NCBI GenBank assembly: GCA_949358305.1
Contig: OX442314.1
Location: 35,831,608 to 35,895,607 of the forward strand
Length of the DNA: 64,000 nucleotides
DNA from: Strigamia acuminata
Taxonomy: Eukaryota; Arthropoda; Chilopoda; Geophilomorpha; Linotaeniidae
Reading direction: 5' to 3'
Part shown: positions 30,243 to 41,158 of the stretch, piece by piece
Position numbering within the stretch: the stretch's first letter is position 1
How the letters are laid out: every line of letters starts with the position of its first letter
Program-made: the position numbers and the translations under genes
The notes under the pieces: model-generated
Seen by the model: the letters and a program-made list of their open reading frames with translations, nothing else
Told to the model about the DNA's origin: nothing
Databases searched by the model: none

Positions 30243-30282
30243 TGGCGTCGTGAACAGGATTCGAACCTGTGCGGGCAAATCC
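30243..30282 (-). other. Extended primer-binding site or captured tRNA 3' end (class II, Ser-like)
   Basis: Read on the minus strand, the tract has a GGG/CCC variable-arm hairpin, a perfect five-pair T arm (ACAGG-TTCGAAT-CCTGT), the acceptor 3' strand TCACGAC, a discriminator G, and CCA. Nuclear tRNA genes do not encode CCA, so this is a copy of mature tRNA. A usual primer-binding site is about 18 bases; here about 40 are complementary. Serine is favoured by the variable arm and G73. Confidence 0.65.
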
Positions 30283-30978
30283 CATCCATTCCGCCTGTGG
30301 AGTGGTGGGAAGCCCGCCTCGCTGAAGTGGAGGAGCAGTGAAAGGAAATTATTTCCCTACAAAGTATGGTTTGTATTGTTTGGAGCTCAGTTAGTGGATC
30401 AGGTCGTAGTGACCGTAAGAGACGCCAGGTTGAAGAAATGTAGACGCAGAAGAGATAAGTCATTTTTAAAGTCAAAGAAGTGATTTCAATTTCAATTTCA
30501 CTTAATCCGTATGAGAATTCTCGGAGATATGATATATCTTGTTCAGAGAAATCATTTTAGTTGAGATATTGCAGAAAATGTGGACAAAAGATATAAGACT
30601 TTACCAAGAATGTTAAGAGATAGCATTAGATAGATTAGATAGATAGATTAGATAGATTTCGTTAATTCAAATTACGATCGACTCAGCTGTCGCCAGTAGC
30701 AATCGCCTCCAGCAGTGGACCTCAGCGGTCGCCTCAGGTTCTACGACCAACTCTACAGTCGCCACTTTAAAATTGACTTTAAAATTTTTATTTTTTGTTT
30801 TTATTTTTATATTTTATTTTTAGGTCGATGTATTAAAGCCAACAATAAGTTCACTAAGAAGTGAAGAAAAAATTAACCCAACAGGAACGAGAACTTTTGG
30901 CAGTAGAAGAAGAAATGAGAGTTGCAATTCAATTATTTGAGGTGTTATCAAGTTAACAGAGATTGAGATTGGAAAAGA
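30283..30978. repeat. Leader and gag remnant of the same family
   Basis: Bases 30340-30400 match 4255-4325 and 30425-30625 match 17750-17880. A GATA-type microsatellite lies at 30625-30660. The remainder up to module B holds no supported gene. Confidence 0.45.
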
Positions 30979-31150
30979 ACATGGAAACTTCAAACCAGTA
31001 GTTTCAAGAATTGGAACAAAAATAAGAATCCAAATTCCAATACCAGAGCTCTCATTCAGTACCACTGGAACGACGGCCAGGGTCCGGGGGCAACCACGGG
31101 GAGGTAGAGAGTTGGATTTTCTGCCCCCAAATCACTTTTTTTTTAAATGG
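30979..31150. repeat. Module B copy
   Basis: Same G-rich block as at 4634. The DNA after it (31150-31700) is AT-rich without a gene; at 31365-31420 it resembles the leader just before gag of the Ty3 element ('agtcaataccgtaca' region). Confidence 0.55.
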
Positions 31151-31699
31151 GCAGTCGAAAAACGAAAAATAAGATTGAAATTAGTGGATCAAAACGTAAA
31201 ATAGTTACTTTCTGAACCGATTGGAAATAACGTTATAAAGCGCATAAAAGTCTACGACTTGTACTCAAATCAATGGTTTTTATCTCTTAACCGAGATGAA
31301 TTACCAAAAGAAAACCATGGGTTAGTGACCGTGAAGAGTTTACTTTACGTGATCGATGGACGTATCGGCCATGATGTCGAGGTTGTAGTCAATACCGTAC
31401 ACTAATCCTAGAACGGAAACCAAAGCAACTTCTGCTCTATCCACAAATGTCCAGACTAAATGAAGAATTTATAAAAGATTGAACAAAACTCAATGCTGCA
31501 TTTTTAAGGAGGATTAACAGTTTCCGGCTTTATAGTGATATTAGAAACAAGTAAACCAAAAAAACTACGTTTTTGAAAAAGGCTTTTATGCTGTATCCCT
31601 GAGAAATTTGAATCCAAATGACAAATCGTTTTTTAGCAAATAAAAAAAAAATGTAGCTTAGATCAAAAAGTTATTAGCACCATTTGAAAGAGCGGCAAA

Positions 31700-32250
31700 T
31701 TCTGCACAGGAAACATATTTTTAATTTTTTAAACCGTTCATTTTTCATATTTTTTGTTTTTATGGTCAAATTCAAATTTCGTACTAAATTGACCATGCGG
31801 TCGCCGGCTACGATCGCCAAATTCGTACTTTTTTTTTACCAAATCGAAAAAAAAAAATACAGGCTTGTGCAGAATGCAATTTCCAATCAAATGAGCGTGG
31901 TTTCAGGATTTTTAAATCCTTTTTTAGTGCCGAAAACATCAAAATTTGTATCGGGCGAACATTATGGCATCCATTAAAAAACACGGGTTCCGCCAGGTGG
32001 CGCCCCGGTGTGCTTACAGTTTGCCGTAAATCAGAGTTGTCAGCATTGGTATTTCCAGTCCACAGCTCTGAAAAATGAGTCTTTTTTTTATTTCTTTTTT
32101 TCATAATGTGTGGAATGACCTGTTCTAGGGCGCTACGAAGCCCAACTTTTAATTTTTTGTTACGCTGAATTGATTTTTGAAAAAAACACCCAAAATTAGA
32201 CAAACCGGAAGTTGAAACAGACAGACAAACATTCAAGGTAAGTTAAATAA
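31700..32250. repeat. Old repeat unit with CTCF-like motif
   Basis: Related to 28430-28740. It carries CCGCCAGGTGGCGC at 31990-32003, followed by 'gccgtaaat'. No ORF of note. Confidence 0.5.
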
Positions 32251-32804
32251 AAGCCTTTAAAAAACAGTGGCCGTCGCCGATTTGACCAATTGGTCGGGGA
32301 AACCAAAGAGCCAATGAACAGCGTGGTTTCGAACATTGGGTGATCATAGCATGTCTTGCTCTAAAATTTTACCTTGTTTGTGGGCAACAGAAAGTTATTG
32401 GAAAGTTGCTGCAAATTGTTTCTAAAAACAGGGGCAAGAAAACGCCAAATGCAGCACCAAATGCAAGCAAGAGTAAAGAACAGATAAAATGAATTTCCTA
32501 AGTATAGACGAAATAACGGCCCTAGAAATTTCAGACCCGCTATTATTCGCTGCAATTATTGCAATTCTATAAATTGTTCAAAGTTTGTGCCTTATTGTCT
32601 GCCAGCTAGGTAAATCTAATTCAAGAGCAGGAAGGTGGTGCAAAATGTGATCAACATTCCAGAGTTTGCCCAGACGTTATCAACGCACATTAAAGACAAC
32701 AGATTGAAAAGCAACAGAAATTGTTCTAACAAATTATAATTACATATGCAAATAATTAGTACATAGATGGTCCAACTGCGAGAGCATTACAGGATCGACA
32801 CAGG
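32251..32804. other. Non-coding DNA and retroelement remnant
   Basis: Bases 32690-32804 match 3680-3790 and are the flank of the iteron element. The rest shows no gene. Confidence 0.4.
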
Positions 32805-33917
32805 GGGATTTCATACTAAGGTCGAAATAACTAAGGTCGAAATTATTCCTTTGCATAAAATATTTTCTTAGTCGTATGTAACTAAGGCCGAAATGATTAA
32901 AGTCGAATTTACATATACCGAAATGACTAAGGTCAAAATGAATAAGGTCGAAATCCTGTTTCTACCTTATTCATGAATAAGGTCGAAACGACTAAGGTCA
33001 AAATCCTGTTTCTCCCTCATTCATGAATAAGGTCGAAACACAAAATTTTTATATGAATAAGGTCGAAACTCAAAAATTCAAAAACACGAGAAAAACTGAA
33101 AACACGCGTAAAAAATAGTAAGAAACTCTATAAAAACTGGAAAAACACATAAAAGATGATAAAACACGTATTAAAACCGAAAAAATTATTAAAAACTATG
33201 AAAAACCGATTAAAACTTAAAAAAACCCTGAAAAATCACCAAAAAACCGAAAAAAACTGGGAAAAAAACATTGAAAACCGTAAAAAACGGTTTAAAAATG
33301 AAAAAAACCCTAAGAAATCATAAAAAAAATGATCAAAACGAGTTAAAATCAGTTGAAAACCATGAAAAACGGTGAAAAACTAAAAAAAATGGCGTCAATG
33401 TGCTGCAGTAACCCACTTTATAGTGCCAATTAACGTTCCAAAAAAAAAATGAAATCAAACAAATTTATTTAGGCTAAAATAAAGTTTTTTTTATTACTTA
33501 TTTACATAATAAATGAGAAAAATGAGGAAAGGTTAGTTCTAGAAGCTGCTCTGGTTTCCTGAAAATACAAAAACATGTGATAAAAAAACATTTTTTAGAG
33601 AACGAGATTATCGTGTGAAATTCTCCTGTTTTTGAGTTTTTGCGTTTCGACCTTATTCATATAAAAATTTTGTGTTTCGACCTTATTCATGAATAAGGTC
33701 GAAATTATATATACAGAAAGGAGTAGGGTCGAAATGATTAAGGTCAAAATCCTGTTTCTGCCTTATTCATGAATAAGGTCGAAATGACTAAGGTCGAAAT
33801 CCTTTTTTTAACTTATTCATGAATAAGGTCGAAATTACATATGTTGAAATGACTAAGGTCGAAATGACTAAGGTCGAAATCCTGTTTCGACCTTATTCAT
33901 TTCGACCCAAGTATCCC
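32805..33917. mobile_element. Iteron-rich inverted-repeat element, 1.1 kb, unclassified
   Basis: Both ends are built from many copies of an 'AATAAGGTCGAAA' or 'ACTAAGGTCGAAA' unit in both orientations, many as TTATTCATGAATAA palindromes. The middle (33070-33400) is an A-rich, weakly periodic tract. The outer ends are GGGAT and ATCCC. The insertion point is clear: the retroelement sequence at 3790-3795 continues uninterrupted there, while here it is split by the element. No clean target duplication and no transposase are seen. Confidence 0.65.
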
Positions 33918-34656
33918 AAGAGGAAGAGTCAATTCACTAAAATCCAGAAAACGTGAAAGAAACTTTCGAAGAATTCGACTGGCGAGACCAAATATAGATT
34001 TTATAGTTTTGAACAAGTGTTGATCGTCTTATTGATATTACTTTTAGGTTTTTCTATTTGTCAATTTTAGGATAACGGAAAAACTAATTGAAAGTGAGAG
34101 TAAATCCGATTTGCTCAGCGATATTGTAGCAAGAATTCCTCGTTAAGTTTGTTAAGTAAGTAGTTAAGTGTGTTTCACTTTTGCTATTTTGTTATTTCCT
34201 TTGGTGATTTGGGTCTTTAGGTTTTTTAGGTGTTGGTGCCTTTAAGAGCAGCCCAAATTGATTCGCTAGTCAAGAAGGACAAAAGCTTAAAGATTGAATT
34301 ATTGTAAATTGGAAATTAAAATAGTTATTATCAAGAACTTATCAAGTCACTACAAGAAGCAAAAGAAGAAAACATCCTACCCACACACTAATCAAATTTA
34401 CAATTCAAGTGTTTGACAGAACTGAATAGTAATTAGAATATATGAAATGCAGTCTTACAGTACTCGTATATCGATTAAATTTCATTTTTGGCAAATGCTA
34501 CAATCATGCAGGCTTGCAATACCAAATTTTATGCATGAAATTTCGTTTCTGGTAAACGTTAAACTCATGTAATGGAATGCAGTCTTCCACAACCCAATTC
34601 ATTGTGTCAAATTAAGGCACAAAATCCAAAAAAATAAATAAGAGATTGGAACAGAA
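33918..34656. repeat. Env-like anchor (broken) and module A
   Basis: Bases 34000-34147 are the third copy of the env-like membrane anchor, with a 2-base loss that shifts the frame after the hydrophobic core. Bases 34148-34656 match 4080-4630. Confidence 0.5.
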
Positions 34657-35310
34657 CATGTAAACTTCAAACCAGTATTTTCAAGAATGGAAACAAAAAC
34701 AAGAATCCAAATTCCAAGACCAGAGCTCTCATTCAGTACCACTGGAACGATGCCCAGGGTCCAGGGGCAACCACGAGGAGGTAGAGAGTTGGATTTGCTG
34801 CCCCCAAAGACATTTTTTAAATAGACAACGACTAAGTTTGCTGTGATTGATAAAATGATGAAAAAACGAGAAAAAAAAACGAAAAAATAAAATTGAAATT
34901 GGTGGAGTAAGACGGACAACTGGAAGTCGGAGAGCATTCACGAGGTCACTTAACCCCAACTAAGCCTCCTCACATCAAATCGCGTCAAGTTCCAACGTAG
35001 CCACTTGGTTTTAAATAAACTGCATGAAATAAACCTATTTTAAAAGAACGAAAAAAAATTATAAAATTGTCAGTTAGATGAAAATGGCGGAAACCTCGGA
35101 ACGAAATGGAACATTCTTACCATCAATCGAATCGATTAAGTTTTGCGGTAACACCGAAATAAAATCACCGCGAACCTGATGAACACGACCACGCAAACAA
35201 CTGAATCCGATAAACACTACCACACAAACAACTGAATTCGATGACAAATGATTCGGGACACATCTCACAGAGTTACTTCGAAGTTTGCGCTGCCCAAAAC
35301 GACGAGTGTT
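34657..35310. repeat. Modules B and C
   Basis: Module B at 34657-34830 and C at 35065-35310, with a mini-ORF at 35084 beginning MAETSERNGTFLP, in the same order as at 4634-5275. Confidence 0.55.
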
Positions 35311-35560
35311 CGACTCTTAACGGAAGTAGAAATGAATCATGGGAAACAGCGAATAAGCGTCATTATTTCTCAATGCTGTGAACTTTGTCCGATTTTTGAT
35401 TACGTAAATTTAATACGCAATAATTGATTACGTAATACACCGGTTTGCCGGGTGTGATAAAACCCGAATGAGACAATAAATAAAGTAAGATTCTCGTCTC
35501 ATTTAATAGTGTTTCATAAAACGAAAATTTTTGCATGACAAGCAGTACCGAGTACACAAA
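35310..35560 (+). repeat. LTR-type direct repeat left of the TALPID3-like gene
   Basis: The sequence 'cggaagtagaaatgaatcat' through a lysine-type 'gacaataaataaag' polyadenylation signal recurs in the same orientation at 40130-40310 with about 90% identity by eye. It probably contains the U3-R part of an LTR. Confidence 0.5.
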
Positions 35561-36198
35561 CGAAGTTTTAGTATTATTTTTTGTTTTAATAACAACAATT
35601 TAAATACAATAAAACAAAAAAAAAACAATTCAAATAAAAAATATGTGTGTATTGGTTCTGAAGTAAACAGTATGGACAACAATCAAATTGATGATTTTAG
35701 AGCAAACAAATAGAAATACAGGAACTGCTAGTTGAAATACGTTAAATCAATGCTGGAAATGATTCTGTATTTTCTTTTCTCCATCGGTTGGTTAATGTGC
35801 AACAACGTATTATTCAATAATTGATATTGTCACGATGAAATCGTGATTGTTGCAAAACGGTTTAAAAAACAACAAGAAAATTTAGTTGGATATTGTTAGG
35901 AGGAACATTTTCAAACGTGAGTTCTGGCTGATGAATGGTGGACTCGTCGTGTGTTTTTAATGCCAACATGTACTATTGGTATCTGGTGATGAAACCTTGG
36001 AAGTTAAGAGTCTACATTTCTCTGACAATCCAGTATTCTTTCCGTGTTGATAGAATCTTGTCATGATTGGGTCGTTACAGCTAAAACATCTTGAAAAAAA
36101 TCGAGAATGGTCTTTTAATGTAAAGAAAATATTTTTTAAATTACCAACCGCTGCTTTCCTAAAGCGCAATCAACAGAAATAATCGAAATTCGTTGCAG
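35561..36198. other. AT-rich DNA before the first recognised TALPID3 exon
   Basis: No exon can be supported here. A TCACGAT-gaa-ATCGTGA palindrome lies at 35830-35846. The bases before 36199 (tcgttgcag) form a usable acceptor. Confidence 0.35.
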
Positions 36199-39100
36199 AT
36201 GTCATCAATCTCGAGTATTAATGAAGAAGAATCAAAGAAATCAATAGAAATCGAAGAGGATTTATCAATTAATACAAGCTCTGTTAGTAAAAATTATCGT
36301 TTAAATTTAAATTTTAAATTTTGCGATTGATTTTATAGATGGTTCATTCAGAAGAGGAAAAACTAGCAAACACTGAGCCTGAATCGGACGAATTAATAGA
36401 ATCAGAGAAGGCTGAAATAGGTGATATGCTTATTTTACCAGGATTTAGCCCACCGATCATTGAATCTCAGCACCAAAGTCAGACACACAAGCGCCATAAA
36501 AACACCAAACGCAAATTACCGTCGTGTGGCGGTACCGGAGCTGCAAATGTAACATTTCGTTGGCAAAGCAGTAACGAGCTTGTATTGAAAACTGCGCAGG
36601 ACTGGTAATGCTTTTAACATTAAAAAAATTGTTATTTATTTATCTGTTTTATTTATTTCAGGGTGGAGAAAGAATTAGTTGCGAGGACGCTTTCGTTAAG
36701 ATTGTCACAAAACGAGAGAAAGATTGCCGGCGATGGGAATTCGGCCGAGGGTCGTGAAGCGCCGTTGGATAATCAATTACTGCAAAGTTTAGTGGAAGAA
36801 ATCCTTAAAGAAAAAACGATCGAACTGCTGAAACAAACTAGAGGGCGCGAGAACAGTAATCACGCAGACGTTCATTTACAAACGTCTGAACACACCGAAA
36901 TGTTTGTTAATGAGCAAATAACACTCGAAGTATAGAAACGAGTCGAAATTTCGTTGATCCCGATTAGATTTGTCTAATTCTTCTCGATTTAGACACCACA
37001 GCCGACACCACCAGCATCTCCAACGTCGTCTTATTCCGAATCGTTCGAGAAATCCGAAGAAGATGCGCGCGAATTTGTTTCGACTCCTTCGCCTTCAGCA
37101 ACCGAGAACGGCAAAAAAGAACGACTCACAGGTTACTTTAATAATTCAGTGGTTTATTTATTTATTTCAATTAAAATTCCTTTCATTTCACTGCTTTTAA
37201 GGTGGTGGAAGAAACTATAAAGACGTTGATTCGGCTCAGCCGCCATTTGCCGCGTACACGGATCAAGTGCCAACTCCGAGCTCGAGTCCGCCTCATTCGG
37301 AGCACGCGGAATTGGATGAAATTTCCGAACCGCTGCCATCAAGTCACCCGCCCGTCGCGCCGAATTTAGCGCCGTTTGCCCTTCACAGAGTTCCGGAAGA
37401 AGCGCAGATATTTGTGGACGAAACGACTCAAACGTAGGTTCGAAAATAAATTATTGGTTGCCTTGAATTGGATTTAATTGTAAAATAGAGATCCGGAGGA
37501 GCAAGAACTAGAAGTGTCTCCGAGTCTCCCTGAAGTACAACTACCGCCTCTTCCCGCTCCATCTTCGATCTATCCACCAGAGAAATCGATTATAGTGGCG
37601 GAAAAGGCGACTTCGACACCTTCGTCGCCGGATGCAACCACTTCTACTTCGATGCCTTCGTCTCTTTCCGAGGGCGAGTGGATTAATTTGAAGCCGTGGC
37701 AGACAATAACGCCTTTTATCAGATACTCGAGTAAAAATACTAAAAATTCAGCGTTAAATTTCACTTTCTGTTGAATAAAACGTAATTAATGCGCAATTTT
37801 TTCAAATCAAGATCAACTACCATGTTGGAACAACCATGCGGTGGGATTCGATAACTCTCTGCAAAATGTCGAAGACTTGGAGCAGGTACACAATTAAAAC
37901 AAACTCAATGCGCACATTCCTTGTGATAATAAATGAAATGATTTTAATGGCATCAAAAGCGCTTCAAAACTTAACAAACGATTTATTTTAAACCATTGAT
38001 GTCATTAAAATCATTTTGTTTATTAACTCAATTTTGGGTTATTATTTTATTTTCAATTAATTAAAGGAGCCCATAAGCGAGGGTGAAATATTTATCTCCC
38101 AGTTTTCGGCTTGGAGATCCAATCTCATGGCCGCCGCCATCGCTTCCGGTTTCCAAGTGGACGTGGCATCGCAATTCAGTGGTAAAGATTGTATTTTTAA
38201 AGGCTTTTATTTAACTTGACATGAATGAATGTGTGTGTGTGTGCGCCCCGATGCTTTTTTTGATTGTTTCAGTATCAAAAAGGATTCGTTAACTTCTTAA
38301 ACCAAGCTAAAACTGGTTAAAATAAAAATTCTTATCTGTCCGTACATTTTGTTTTAGTAGCGCGCTCTTGCGGCGATTTGAAGCAACCAACATAAAAGCC
38401 TTTTTCCAAAAACTTGTTTTTCTATATTTATTTTTTATTTATTTATTTTTAATATTGTAAAAAAAAAACATTTCTAACGGTTACGAATTTCAGCTTCAAA
38501 TATCAACACCATGGAAGCCGGGCCCTCGACTCAACCGTCGACCTTTTTCAACCGGCCCGAGAGTCCAGGCGAACTTCCGGTCCAAGTGAGTGGAGTTTTC
38601 ACCCTGCCTTCAAGATCGGTACCCGCAGTCGAACCTCAAGAAGAAGACGAAGACAGACACGAACTAGAGCGCCGATTCTCCACGTGCAGCGTGCAAACCG
38701 CTTCTGACTCCCTAAACGACGAAAGTCCACCGAGCCGCGTCCCAGTACAGCACATCATCGTCGAAGACACGACTTCGATGCTAAACGAAGAAGAAGTCCT
38801 CCTAAACGCCCTCCAAAACGTCTTTCTCCCGGCCGAACCGGGGCTCCTACCCGTCACTCAATCTATGGATCCAGTTCTCCGCCGACAGTACCTGGAAAGA
38901 CTCGTGTCGGAAGGCGAGATTCGCGCGTCGTTTCCGCTCAGCCCGAACCGCGCGAGCAATCCGGACCATCTGCGGAGCTGGGGCCGCAGTCTGGTCAACG
39001 CCATGATCAAAAAGGCCATTTCGGCGCCCGGACTGAACGCGCACAGGAAATGGGAGGACAGCAAGTCGATACAGCGACTGTCGACGATCATCGCCTCCCG

Positions 39101-39836
39101 CAACACTTCGCGCTCGTCGCAAACCCAGACGGATTTCCCGATCAATTTGGCCGACGACGTGAAACCCACTTTGGACGATCGAACGTTAAAAATCAGCGGC
39201 GAAATGTCCGGAGTTCCGACGACGTCGACGTCGACCGCGCCGATCATATCGTTCAAAGAGTTTCCGTTCGACGCGCAAGAGATGAATCTCGGCACGATCC
39301 CGAAAGTCAAAGCGCGGAAAAGCTCTCTGAAGATGAGCCACTCGAAACTGCAGCAAGATATCAACCGGGTGACGTCATCGACGTCGCAATTGGGCGCCAC
39401 GTCGTCGGCGAGCAGCATCCCGACGCTGATCCAGTCGCCGAATTGCGAGTTCTTCGTCAAGAGAAGCCAGCACATATCCGTGCGCCCGTCGCCCGCCATG
39501 TTGCCGGAGGATTTCCAGGGACACATCCAGGGGTTACATCCGGTGATATCGAAGAGCAGCGTGATAGATATCGGTCGGGACATGTTTAAGGACAGTAGTA
39601 TCATGATGGGGTCTCTGGGGACTATTGATGAGGAGAGTAATGAGGCGTTGTCGGGGGTTCACAAAAGGATGGTTAAAGGGGCGCACTCTTCCGATAGCGA
39701 GGGGGAATGTGCTGACGCGGATTTTAATGCGAAACGTGGCGATAAGTCGAAAAAGGTGATCGATAGAAGTTTGTCGCATAGTACGGATTTGTCTGAGGGA
39801 GAAGTCCCGCCGAGAGAGACCAGAAGTCATCAGTAA
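36199..39836 (+). CDS. KIAA0586: TALPID3/KIAA0586-like centriole protein, C-terminal 920 residues
   Basis: Nine exons join in phase: 36199-36282, 36339-36604, 36662-36929, 36993-37131, 37202-37433, 37489-37730, 37812-37885, 38067-38181 and 38494-39836. All introns are GT-AG, 55-312 bases. The join at 36604/36662 restores TAQDWVEKELVARTLS, followed by a long helix with LLQSLVEEIL. Proline-rich TPQPTPPASP, then DETTQTDPEE and three SEGE motifs follow, and the last exon encodes a disordered serine-rich tail of about 440 residues. The DWVE..L motif and TQT-DPE/SEGE pattern are what I remember of TALPID3, which acts in ciliary vesicle docking and Hedgehog signalling at centrioles. The family protein is longer, and its N-terminal half and coiled coil are not visible here. 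ATG at 36199 directly follows an acceptor, so it may be internal. The name is likely, not certain. Confidence 0.7.
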
Positions 39837-40125
39837 TTTTGTTTTTTTTTCAAAACTTTTTCGATGATTTTTATACAATTTTCTGTCGAGGCAAAATTCA
39901 AGTCCAACCTGAGTTTTGTCCAACTTTTATCTGCTTTTATTTTTTATAAGATTATAATTTGTGAGTAAAGTGTTTTTTTTGTTTTTTATTTCCTAGAAAA
40001 AAAAACTGTTTTTTGTTTTCATTTAAATTATTTAACTAATTATTTATTCGATACAACCAGTCAGCTTTTTAATTACTTACCCAAGACACGAAATTATTAA
40101 GGAAAAAAAATATGAATGTAATCGA
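39837..40125. other. 3' flank of the TALPID3-like gene
   Basis: AT-rich sequence after the stop; no canonical AATAAA is obvious within 150 bases. No gene. Confidence 0.35.
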
Positions 40126-40440
40126 TGGGTGATCGACTCCTAACGGAAGTGGAAATGAATCATGGGAAACAGCGAGTAAGCGTCATTACTTCTCAATGCA
40201 GTGATCTTTGACCGATTTGGATTACGTAGAAATTGTTGGATGCAACGGCTTCAGAGAAAACCCGAAGGAGACAATAAATAAATAAGATTCTTACTGTATC
40301 ATTGAATACCGTTCGAAAATTCTTACACGACCAGCTGCTTCGAATACAGAAACGATAAAATTTCATCGCTTACGTAAAAAAAAAAAAAAATAATAAAAAT
40401 AAAAATATAAACATTTATTACATTTTTAATAAAAATCCAA
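40126..40440 (+). repeat. LTR-type direct repeat right of the TALPID3-like gene
   Basis: Aligns with 35310-35520, including the AATAAATAA polyadenylation signal. It lies between the two convergent host genes. Confidence 0.5.
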
Positions 40441-40471
40441 CATATTTACATACACAACTTTAAAATTGAAA

Positions 40472-41158
40472 TCAATAGGAAAGAGCATCTCTCATATGCG
40501 CGCTTTTCTTCATCTCATATTTCTCGCACTTTCCCCACCACGACCGCCGCGCACAAACTTTCTCCGCTTTCAACACAAAACAACGCATTTGAACCACATT
40601 AAAAAACACTTTCCCAACCATATTCGAAGCGGCACTATTCAACATCTTCAAACAAGTCCGAAATCTAAAAAAAAAAAAATTAAAACTCCAAGGTCAAAAC
40701 AATTAATTTCTCAATTACGTAACATCCAAACTCCAAATTCCATATTACCTTTCGTCACACTGGCAATGCGATATGCTGTGCAGTCTGTAGTTAAACAAGT
40801 GATATCTAGTACGCATCCCCGGAATGATATGCGAGCAAGAATCGTGCTGGCGACAACACCGATCTGCAGCGCTATTATATCCCAGCTGGTTGTAGCGGTC
40901 AGCAGTGGCCCCAGCACCGCACCAATTCGTTCCCGGGTACATAAAAACATCTCGCTTATTCTTCCCACCCTTAATCACCGAATGTTCGCGTTTGTACGTC
41001 GAACCGGGTCCAGGAGGAACCAACGTTTCAAGGGCAAACGTGCCGTCACGAAAAATCCTTTTCTCCACGCGTCGCGCAACGAGATTCGGCGGAACCGACG
41101 CGGAGACACACGTGCAGAGTGCGAGAACCAAAAACACGATCAAAGCGACTCGTCGCAT
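40472..41158 (-). CDS. Group III secreted phospholipase A2 (bee-venom type)
   Basis: Exon 1 is 41158-40749 and exon 2 is 40664-40472. The 84-base intron (GTAATA, then a T-rich tract and TAG) joins in phase 2 and gives 200 residues. Residues 1-20 are a signal peptide. KNKR at 66-69 is a likely propeptide cleavage site, so the mature enzyme would start about residue 70. WCGAG at 79-83 is the calcium loop, and CCRQHDSC at 101-108 holds the catalytic His105 and Asp106. CQCDER precedes the splice site, and the second exon starts with FRTCLKMLN, as in the family. The enzyme hydrolyses the sn-2 ester of phospholipids outside the cell. Group III enzymes also occur as ordinary digestive or tissue enzymes, so this does not imply venom. 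It appears intact and is convergent with the TALPID3-like gene. Confidence 0.92.

Noticed and set aside
30243-30282. A complete tRNA gene
   Set aside because: The D arm, anticodon arm and 5' acceptor strand are absent, and CCA is encoded.
32805-33917. CRISPR-like array in the iteron element
   Set aside because: Units occur in both orientations with irregular, non-unique spacing in eukaryotic DNA; no spacer pattern.
39050-39589. 179-codon frame in another phase of the same exon
   Set aside because: Overlaps the supported exon; rich in Arg, His and Asp as expected for a shifted frame.
38858-39604. 248-codon minus-strand frame opposite the last TALPID3-like exon
   Set aside because: It is antisense to a well-supported exon and has no motif; a shadow of codon usage.
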